A stretch of 8,343 nt of DNA. It comes from Planctomycetaceae bacterium. GTDB lineage: Bacteria; Planctomycetota; Planctomycetia; Pirellulales; UBA1268. Location: the NCBI GenBank assembly GCA_003488325.1, contig DNLZ01000288.1, positions 5,531 through 13,873 of the forward strand, written 5' to 3'. Positions 1 through 4,960 of the stretch are shown one piece after another (the stretch's first letter is position 1; each line of letters begins with the position of its first letter). A program made the translations under genes and the position numbers. Under the pieces are notes generated by a model. The model saw nothing but the letters and a program-made list of their open reading frames with translations. It searched no databases and was not told the DNA's origin.

Positions 1-1376
1 CCCCCCTGGGCAGCGGCCCAGACCGCGAGGTTCCCCAGGAGGATCATCTCGGTGAGCGGACCCGCCCGATCGATGAAATTCGACTTGGTGATCCGCGGGT
101 CGCCGGCCTGCTTCGCCCGGAACAGCTCGAACATGTTGTTGACGTCGTTGCCCTTCCCCTGATCCTCGGCCGGCTCGAAGTCGACGTTGACCTTCTCGAC
201 CCCCTTCAGCTCGTACTTTCCGCAGTAGTCGTCGGAGCTGTAGAAGGCGCCCTTCTCCCCGACCACCAGCACGCCGCTGTCGGACACCTTGTCGATGCCC
301 CACTTCGCGAACACCTCGGCCGGCGGCTTGTTTCCCTTGCGGTCGTACCACCAGAACGGGATCGCGGGACGCGTGCTCGTCGCGGGAAACTCGAACTTGA
401 TGACCGAGCTCGCGGGGTAACTGTCGAAGTCATGGCCCGTCGTCCGGGCGACGACCGAGACCGGATCCTGCAGCCCGCACGCCGCGAAGGGCACCGTGAG
501 CTGGTGGCAGGCCATGTCCCCGAGCGCGCCGGTGCCGAAGTCCCACCAGCCGCGGTGCTGGAACGAGTGGTAGAGGCCCGGCCAGAACTCGCGGAACGGG
601 GCGACGCCGATCCAGCTCTTCCAGTCGAGCCGCTCGAGCGCCTGCGCGATCTCGTCCTTCTTCTTCTTGACGAGATCGGCGACCGTCTTGGCGATCTCGT
701 CGGCACCCACCTTGGCGTCCTCCTCCTCGGAGACCTGCGCCATCGCCTGCGCCTGATACATCCTCAGGTTCATGCGTCGGTCGGGCCCCTGCGCCCAGAC
801 GGGTCGATTCGACCAGGCGTAGACCTCCCGCAGCGTGCCGAGCACGCCCGATTGCAGCTGGGCGATCGCCTCGCGGGATGTGGGGAGGGCCGTGCCCTGG
901 TTGCCCATCTGCGTGCAGACGCCGGTCTCCTGCGCCACCTTCGCGAGGAGCCGGGCCTCGTAGATGGTGCGGGTCAGCGGCTTCTGCGTGTAGCACGAGA
1001 TGCCCGCCCGCATCGCCTCGAGCGTGGCCGGCGCGTGCATGTGGTCCGGGGTGCTGATCGTGCAGATGTCGATGTTCTTCGCATGCGCGGCGAAGAGTTC
1101 TCGGTAGTCGGTGTACCGGGCCGCGGACGTGAACCCTTCCGCGCTCCCCTTCTTCTCGAGCGTGCCGCGGTCGACGTCGCAGATCGCGACCACGTCGCCG
1201 AAGAGCGCGGCATTGCTCGAGTCGCTGCCCCCCTTCCCGCCCACGCCGATGCAGGCCACCTGGGGGCGCTCGTTGGCGGAGTTGCTCCAGGCCGGCCGAT
1301 TGCCGGCGGCCACGAAGTACCCGACGCCAGCCGCCGATGCACTGCCGAGAAATCCACGACGCGTTGCCCGAGGCAT
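1..1376 (-). CDS. Tat-exported Gfo/Idh/MocA-family oxidoreductase, 3' end outside window
   Basis: This is a NAD(P)-dependent oxidoreductase of the Gfo/Idh/MocA family, which usually acts on sugars, inositols or their derivatives; the substrate cannot be told here. The 458 visible residues start with a Tat signal (TRRGFLG, residues 5-11, then a short hydrophobic stretch to about 24), so export in folded form is expected. The Rossmann fold begins at 38-48 with the glycine-rich IGVGGKGG, followed by ICDVD (65-69). STPDHMH (108-114) and YTQKPLT (129-135, catalytic-type K132) are family signatures, with Q in place of the more common E. GWWDFGTGALGDMACH (276-291) is typical of planctomycete members. 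A Lys/Glu-rich helical stretch at about 200-250 looks longer than usual. The ATG at 1374-1376 is preceded by GGGGAGGG at 1383-1390 with a 6-base gap. The reading frame stays open to the left edge, so roughly 30-60 C-terminal residues are probably missing. It is transcribed away from the other genes and may be unrelated to them. Confidence 0.93.
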   Translation of the reverse strand, partial: MPRATRRGFLGSASAAGVGYFVAAGNRPAWSNSANERPQVACIGVGGKGGSDSSNAALFGDVVAICDVDRGTLEKKGSAEGFTSAARYTDYRELFAAHAKNIDICTISTPDHMHAPATLEAMRAGISCYTQKPLTRTIYEARLLAKVAQETGVCTQMGNQGTALPTSREAIAQLQSGVLGTLREVYAWSNRPVWAQGPDRRMNLRMYQAQAMAQVSEEEDAKVGADEIAKTVADLVKKKKDEIAQALERLDWKSWIGVAPFREFWPGLYHSFQHRGWWDFGTGALGDMACHQLTVPFAACGLQDPVSVVARTTGHDFDSYPASSVIKFEFPATSTRPAIPFWWYDRKGNKPPAEVFAKWGIDKVSDSGVLVVGEKGAFYSSDDYCGKYELKGVEKVNVDFEPAEDQGKGNDVNNMFELFRAKQAGDPRITKSNFIDRAGPLTEMILLGNLAVWAAAQG

Positions 1377-1382
1377 GTGACA

Positions 1383-1390
1383 CCCTCCCC
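1383..1390 (-). promoter_or_regulatory. Ribosome binding site of the oxidoreductase
   Basis: On the minus strand GGGGAGGG lies 6 bases before the ATG at 1376. It fixes the start in front of the Tat signal peptide. Confidence 0.7.
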
Positions 1391-1455
1391 AGAAAAGGCC
1401 CCTGAGACGGAGCGTCCCGCGGACGCACAGGCCCGAGACCGAGAATGTTCGAAAT

Positions 1456-1476
1456 CCGGCGTGCACCGGCGTGCAC
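1456..1476. repeat. Tandem 10-bp repeat carrying two GTGCAC palindromes
   Basis: CCGGCGTGCA occurs twice back to back (1456-1465 and 1466-1475). Each copy creates the palindrome GTGCAC (1461-1466 and 1471-1476), so the two sites are centred exactly 10 bases apart, on one face of the helix. The repeat lies inside the predicted leader of the oxidoreductase. It could be a small operator or a chance duplication; no regulator gene is in the window. Confidence 0.4.
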
Positions 1477-1555
1477 GTCATCGCGAGCCGAATCGGCGTT
1501 GACCGGGGGCCTCGGCCACGGCATCGACCGCGACCGCCCGACCTGTCGGACGCGG

Positions 1556-1564
1556 ATGATACCA
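1556..1564 (-). promoter_or_regulatory. Candidate extended -10 promoter for the oxidoreductase
   Basis: Read on the minus strand this is TGGTATCAT: an extended -10 TG motif, one base, then TATCAT, which matches five of six positions of TATAAT. It stands out in a very GC-rich region. No good -35 lies at the usual distance, which is tolerated by extended -10 promoters. Transcription would begin near 1549, giving a leader of about 170 bases. This is a motif match only. Confidence 0.3.
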
Positions 1565-1669
1565 CGCCGACGCCGCCAACTCACGACGCTCGTGACCGGC
1601 CAGACGCGCCGCGGACGACCGCCATGGCTCTGCGGCGACCCTGACGCCTGGCGCGGTTCCACCGACGGT

Positions 1670-1698
1670 TTGACTCCCCATCCGGCCACCGGTAAGAA
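1670..1698 (+). promoter_or_regulatory. Candidate sigma70-type promoter for the pspA-like operon
   Basis: TTGACT at 1670-1675 matches five of six -35 positions. After exactly 17 bases comes TAAGAA at 1693-1698, a poor -10 (three of six). Transcription would start near 1705, with about 46 bases before the ATG at 1751. I looked for the sigma54 pattern (GG then GC, 10 bases apart between the pairs) used by enterobacterial psp promoters and did not find a convincing match. Confidence 0.3.
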
Positions 1699-1737
1699 CG
1701 AGGCCGATCGGCACCCGTTTTCCCAGGCTCCTCGCGC

Positions 1738-1741
1738 GGAG
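1738..1741 (+). promoter_or_regulatory. Ribosome binding site that sets the pspA-like start
   Basis: GGAG sits 9 bases before the ATG at 1751. It supports this start over the in-frame ATG at 1445, because the protein then begins directly with the amphipathic helix expected of the family. Confidence 0.6.
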
Positions 1742-1750
1742 ATTTCGGCC

Positions 1751-2500
1751 ATGATCCTCGGCAAGCTGTGGCGGGCCCTCGCGGCCCAGATGAACAAGGT
1801 CGCCAACTTCTTCTGGACGGCCGACCCGATCGCCCAGTTGCAGTACGAGTACGACAAGGCCGTCGATCAGATGAAGGAGGGACGCGAGGGCCTCGAGCAG
1901 TATCGGGCGCTCGTCGAACGCGTCACCCGGCAGGTGAACGGCGATCGCCAGCACGTCGCCTCGCTCGAGGCTCGGGTCAAGGCCTACCTCAAGGCCGGGG
2001 AGCGGGATACCGCGTCGAAGTTCGCGCTCGAACTTCAGAAGGCGCGGAAGGAGCTCGCCGAGAACGAGACCCAGCTGAAGCTGCATGAGACCGCCTACGA
2101 GAACAACGTGACCAAGGTGAAGCACGCCACGAAGAAGCTCGCCGACCTCAAGCACAAGATCCAGAAGTACGACGCCGACCTGAAGCTGTCCCGCGCGGAA
2201 GCGGAGCTCGCCAAGCTGGCCACGAGTTTCAATTTCGACATCACGACCGATTTCGGGCAGATCGAGGACGTGATCCAGGACAAGATCGGGCTGAACCGCG
2301 CCAAGGTGCGCGTGGCCGCCGACCTCTCGGGCGAGGGCCTCGAGGACATCCGGCGCGAGGAGGCCGTCGAGCAGGCGATGGCGAACGAGGCGCTCCGGGA
2401 GTTCGAGATCGAGCTCGGCATGGTCTCGCCGGAGACGAGCGGAGTGACCGCGGACGACAAGGAGCTCGGTACCGGTCGGGTGAGCCAGACGGCGGGCTGA
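1751..2500 (+). CDS. PspA/IM30-family membrane-remodelling protein
   Basis: This 249-residue protein belongs to the PspA/IM30 (Vipp1) family, bacterial relatives of eukaryotic ESCRT-III that polymerise on the cytoplasmic face of the inner membrane and protect or reshape it. Residues 1-22 form an amphipathic helix rich in Leu, Trp and Phe, equivalent to the membrane-inserting helix 0, and end in the family's Asp-Pro step (ADP, 24-26). Residues 27-155 are almost wholly charged coiled-coil hairpin (for example LELQKARKELAENETQLKLH, 93-112). A further helical part (165-223) ends in a polar tail. E. coli PspA is 222 residues, so the size fits. The ATG at 1751 is preceded by GGAG (1738-1741) with a 9-base gap; an upstream in-frame ATG at 1445 would only add an Arg-rich non-homologous extension. 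Sequence is diverged, so I assign the family but not strict pspA orthology. No pspF, pspB or pspC is in the window. It is first in the plus-strand gene run. Confidence 0.85.
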   Translation: MILGKLWRALAAQMNKVANFFWTADPIAQLQYEYDKAVDQMKEGREGLEQYRALVERVTRQVNGDRQHVASLEARVKAYLKAGERDTASKFALELQKARKELAENETQLKLHETAYENNVTKVKHATKKLADLKHKIQKYDADLKLSRAEAELAKLATSFNFDITTDFGQIEDVIQDKIGLNRAKVRVAADLSGEGLEDIRREEAVEQAMANEALREFEIELGMVSPETSGVTADDKELGTGRVSQTAG

Positions 2501-2556
2501 TGCGGCACCGGCGCGACCGACTCCGCAGGCCACCCCCACGATCGCACTTCTGACGA

Positions 2557-2573
2557 CGCCGTCCTGCGGCGGA
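2557..2573 (+). promoter_or_regulatory. Ribosome site of the AAA+ gene, possibly inside a small hairpin
   Basis: GGCGGA (2568-2573) lies 6 bases before the GTG at 2580. Its first four bases also form the 3' arm of a 5-bp stem, CGCCG (2557-2561) with CGGCG (2567-2571), around the loop TCCTG. If the stem forms it would partly mask the ribosome site. It has no U-tract, so it is not an intrinsic terminator. Confidence 0.35.
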
Positions 2574-2579
2574 TTCATC

Positions 2580-4460
2580 GTGACACCGACGCCCGTGACT
2601 CCAGCCCTGCCCGAGAACGGCACTCGAACCGTCGAGGGCGCGGTCGCCGTCGATCGGCCCACCCTCGGCGCGACGGCCGTCGCACCGGGCGCGTCCGCCG
2701 CCCTCCCCGCGTGGTGTCCCGACTGGGCCGAACGGCTCGGCGATGCGTACCTTTCGGGCACCAGCTGCGTCTTCCTCCTCCACGGCAACGTGCGCGATGC
2801 CGTGCCGATCGCCCCGTCCGGTGCGACACCCGATGCCGCCTCGTGGGGCTCACTGCCGGAGTTTCTCGCCCGCGAAATCTTCGGGCGTTGGGACGTGGTG
2901 CTGGGCTACGACGTGGGGCGCGGACTGCGGCCCTTGGCCGGGAACGATCCGGCACGACTCCGCACGATGGCCCAATGGCTCTCCGAGCGGCTCGGCAATG
3001 CCTCGGGCTGGCCCCGCGAGCCGGAGGCCGCGATCGGTGCGATCGACGCGATCCTCGATCGCAATTTGATCGACCCGCCCGAGCAGCGCAAGCGGATCGC
3101 CATCGTCCTCGATTACGCGCAGTACCTCGTGCCGGATGCCGAGGGCGGAGGTCGCGCCGGTGCAGGCCGGCTCGTGCGGGTGCTTTCGTGGGCGACGAAT
3201 CCGCTGCTGCGACGGGTCAACGTCGCGATCGTGCTCGTGGCCGACACGCTTGCCGAGGTGCACCCGCGGCTCGCGTCGAACCCGGCCGTGACCGCGATCG
3301 ACGTGCCGTTGCCCGACCGTGAGGAGCGCGAACGCTATGCCCTCGCGGCGGCCGCCGCGGCCGGGATGAAGCCCGAGCATGGCGACGCGATCCGCCGGAT
3401 GGCGTCGCTCTCCGGCGGCCTGTCGCTCGAGAGCATCCGGGCCGTGATCGCGCTCGCGGCCCGCGACGGCTCGGCGCCCGACGGACCCGAGTTCGCCGCC
3501 CGCAAGAAGGATCTGATCGAGCGGTCCTGCCGCGGGCTCGTGGAGTTTCTCCAGCCCCGCCTCACACTCGACGCCGTGGCGGGCCACGTCGAGGCGAAGA
3601 AGCGGCTGGAATCGGACGCCGGCGCGATCCGACGCGGCCAGCTCGAGTCGGCTCCGATGGGGTATCTGATCTGTGGTCCGGTCGGCACCGGCAAGAGCTT
3701 CATCGCCGAGTGTTACGCGGGCAGCGTGGGCATCCCGTGCGCGGTCCTCAAGAACTTCCGCAGCAAGTACGTCGGCGAGACCGAGGGCAATCTCGAGCAC
3801 GCCCTCGACGTGCTGCGCGGGCTCGGCCCGGTCGTGGTGATCATCGACGAGGCGGACGCGGCGCTCGGCAACCGTGAGCAGGGGGGCGACTCGGGCACGT
3901 CGGCGCGCGTGTTTTCGATGATCGCGCGGCAGATGGGGGACACCCGCTACCGCGGCAAGATCGTCTGGATGCTCCTCACGAGCCGACCCGATCTGCTGCC
4001 GATCGACCTCAAGCGACAGGGACGCGCCGAGGTTCATATCCCCCTCTTCTATCCGCACGATCAGGCCGAGATCGACGCGATGTTTGCCGCGATGGCGAGG
4101 AAGAGCCGAGTACGGCTGGCCGCCGGCCTGCCCGGCCCCGTCGATCTCGAGCTCGGTCTCTCCGGCGCCGACATCGAGAGCGTGGTGCTGGCGGCACGCC
4201 GCAGGTCGCTCGAGCGGGCAAACGAGGCCGGGGTGGCGGCGCCCGAGGAAATCGGCGCGGACGATCTCCGTGCGGCCCTCGACGACTTCATGCCGTCGGC
4301 CCAGGGACTGGAAAAGGAGATGCAGGAGATCGCCGCCGTGCTCGAATGCACCGAGCGACGATTCCTCCCCGAACACTGGCGGGAGGTCGTCGGAAAGCCC
4401 GGCGGTCGCGCGCGTCTCCAGGAGCGGCTGGCGGCGATCCGCGAGGTGATCAGCTCATGA
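2580..4460 (+). CDS. Two-domain AAA+ ATPase, degenerate N-terminal and active C-terminal (Ycf46/Vps4-like)
   Basis: This 626-residue cytoplasmic protein carries two ATPase-like halves. The first (about 45-300) has FLLHGNVRD (66-73 region), a Walker B-like strand IAIVLDYAQYL (173-183) and a sensor-1-like strand VNVAIVLVAD (213-222), but no Walker A, so it probably does not hydrolyse ATP. The second (about 325-570) is complete: Walker A GPVGTGKS (366-373), a pore-loop-like KYVGETEG (396-403), Walker B VVVIIDEAD (418-426), sensor 1 TSRPD (467-471), arginine-finger region LKRQGR (477-482) and the sensor-2 helix GADIESVVLAA (529-539). A helical tail follows (570-626). This plan resembles Ycf46-like ATPases, while the second domain resembles classic AAA proteins such as Vps4 and FtsH. 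The start is GTG, with GGCGGA 6 bases upstream. It follows the PspA-like gene by 79 bases, so remodelling or disassembly of the PspA polymer is a reasonable inferred role. Confidence 0.88.
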   Translation: MTPTPVTPALPENGTRTVEGAVAVDRPTLGATAVAPGASAALPAWCPDWAERLGDAYLSGTSCVFLLHGNVRDAVPIAPSGATPDAASWGSLPEFLAREIFGRWDVVLGYDVGRGLRPLAGNDPARLRTMAQWLSERLGNASGWPREPEAAIGAIDAILDRNLIDPPEQRKRIAIVLDYAQYLVPDAEGGGRAGAGRLVRVLSWATNPLLRRVNVAIVLVADTLAEVHPRLASNPAVTAIDVPLPDREERERYALAAAAAAGMKPEHGDAIRRMASLSGGLSLESIRAVIALAARDGSAPDGPEFAARKKDLIERSCRGLVEFLQPRLTLDAVAGHVEAKKRLESDAGAIRRGQLESAPMGYLICGPVGTGKSFIAECYAGSVGIPCAVLKNFRSKYVGETEGNLEHALDVLRGLGPVVVIIDEADAALGNREQGGDSGTSARVFSMIARQMGDTRYRGKIVWMLLTSRPDLLPIDLKRQGRAEVHIPLFYPHDQAEIDAMFAAMARKSRVRLAAGLPGPVDLELGLSGADIESVVLAARRRSLERANEAGVAAPEEIGADDLRAALDDFMPSAQGLEKEMQEIAAVLECTERRFLPEHWREVVGKPGGRARLQERLAAIREVISS

Positions 4461-4571
4461 GCGGCGGCGATGCCGCAGGAACGGGACGCACCCGGCGGTG
4501 GGGGGTACACGTGCGGTGCGGATGCGGCACGGTCGGATCGTGATCGGAAGAACGAGGCAACCAGGAGACGC
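4461..4571 (+). other. Intergenic leader between the AAA+ and small helical genes
   Basis: These 111 bases carry no supported gene. A 28-codon frame starts at the ATG overlapping the AAA+ stop (ATGA, 4457-4460) and ends at 4543, but its product shows no family or membrane feature. TGCCGCA (4471-4477) and TGCGGCA (4523-4529) are perfect inverted arms 45 bases apart, too distant and without a U-tract to be a terminator. TGCGG recurs three times at 4512-4527. AAGAACGAGGC (4548-4558) repeats a sequence found upstream of the pspA-like gene. Confidence 0.5.
4563..4567 (+). promoter_or_regulatory. Ribosome binding site of the small helical protein
   Basis: AGGAG stands 4 bases before the ATG at 4572 and 7 bases before the adjacent ATG at 4575. 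Spacing favours the second Met slightly; the products differ by one residue. Confidence 0.6.
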
Positions 4572-4886
4572 ATGATGGCCAAGAACCAGACCGCCACGGG
4601 CAAGACCCCGTGGTTCGACGAGTCGACCGACACCCCGATGCTGTCGGAGTACGCCCGCAAGCTCGATTCGTTCTGCGACGCCGTGGCCGACGGCCGCGTG
4701 ACGACGCGTGAACTCGAGGAGCAGGAGGAACGGCTCGTGTCGCTCATGCGCGAGGTGGAACCGCTGCTCTCGCCGGAGGCGCACGAGAAGGTGACGCGGC
4801 TGCTCTGCGAGGTGACCGCCTACGATCTCATGCAGGCCCTCCACATGGCGGGCAAGGCGCGCCCGAAGACGGTCTTCCGCGGCTGA
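4572..4886 (+). CDS. Small all-helical protein of unknown function
   Basis: I do not recognise this 104-residue protein. It has no signal peptide or membrane segment, so it should be cytoplasmic. After a polar N-terminus (1-22, with TPWFDE at 12-17), three helices are predictable by eye: about 23-41 (LSEYARKLDSF), 44-66 (very acidic, RELEEQEERLVSLMREVE) and 67-97 (LSPEAHEKVTRLL onward), then a basic end (KARPKTVFRG). Heptad-like Leu/Val/Met spacing suggests a compact three-helix bundle. AGGAG at 4563-4567 lies 4 bases before the first ATG (4572) and 7 before a second ATG (4575), so translation may begin with either Met. It sits between the AAA+ gene and the ABC transporter genes on the same strand. 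Its size and helix count are like those of MIT domains, which link Vps4 to ESCRT-III in eukaryotes and archaea, but that is only an analogy; an adaptor role is inference. Confidence 0.75.
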   Translation: MMAKNQTATGKTPWFDESTDTPMLSEYARKLDSFCDAVADGRVTTRELEEQEERLVSLMREVEPLLSPEAHEKVTRLLCEVTAYDLMQALHMAGKARPKTVFRG

Positions 4887-4946
4887 GCACGGCGGAGGGG
4901 GCGTGGGCGGGGATCGTGGCATCGTTGGTGGTTCGACGGCGTGACC

Positions 4947-4953
4947 GGGAGGA
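4947..4953 (+). promoter_or_regulatory. Strong ribosome binding site of the substrate-binding/OmpA gene
   Basis: GGGAGGA lies 7 bases before the ATG at 4961, an optimal arrangement and the best ribosome site in the window. This fits the high level usually needed for a transporter's binding component. The 74-base gap before the gene (4887-4960) shows no terminator-like hairpin. Confidence 0.65.
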
Positions 4954-4960
4954 TTGAGAG

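Larger units (their letters stand above)
1377..1750. other. Divergent intergenic region, 374 bases, no gene
   Basis: This stretch separates the minus-strand oxidoreductase from the plus-strand pspA-like gene and must hold both promoters. Open frames cross it on both strands, but their translations are Arg/Pro/Ala-rich with no family resemblance and no ribosome site at their starts. It contains a candidate extended -10 for the left gene, a candidate -35/-10 pair for the right gene and a 10-bp tandem repeat, listed separately. I saw no strong hairpin or RNA gene in it. Confidence 0.7.

Noticed and set aside
432..1502. 356-codon open frame on the plus strand opposite the oxidoreductase
   Set aside because: The translation is Arg/Leu/Ala/Asp-rich with no recognisable motif; it is antisense shadow of a well-supported gene.
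1640..1730. Possible sigma54 promoter for the pspA-like gene, as in enterobacteria
   Set aside because: Candidates such as TCGGCACCCG near 1708 lack the GC element at the proper distance, and no PspF-like activator gene is nearby.
1445..1750. N-terminal extension of the pspA-like gene to the ATG at 1445
   Set aside because: The added 102 residues are Arg/Pro-rich, have no PspA resemblance and would hide the membrane-inserting helix 0; there is a proper ribosome site before 1751.
430..1857. 475-codon open frame on the minus strand covering the start of the oxidoreductase and the intergenic region
   Set aside because: Its product is Arg/Gly-rich and low in complexity, and it is out of frame with the clear Gfo/Idh/MocA protein on the same strand. 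It is a high-GC shadow.
2850..4376. 508-codon open frame on the minus strand opposite the AAA+ gene
   Set aside because: Composition (His/Arg/Asp/Gly-rich) is typical of antisense frames in GC-rich DNA, and the plus strand encodes a full set of AAA+ motifs.
4471..4529. Inverted repeat TGCCGCA / TGCGGCA as a terminator after the AAA+ gene
   Set aside because: The 7-bp arms are separated by 45 bases and no T-run follows, so it does not fit an intrinsic terminator.
4457..4543. 28-codon frame whose ATG overlaps the AAA+ stop
   Set aside because: The ATGA overlap is the shape of translational coupling, but the peptide is Gly/Arg/Cys-rich with no recognisable feature, so I cannot support it as a gene.
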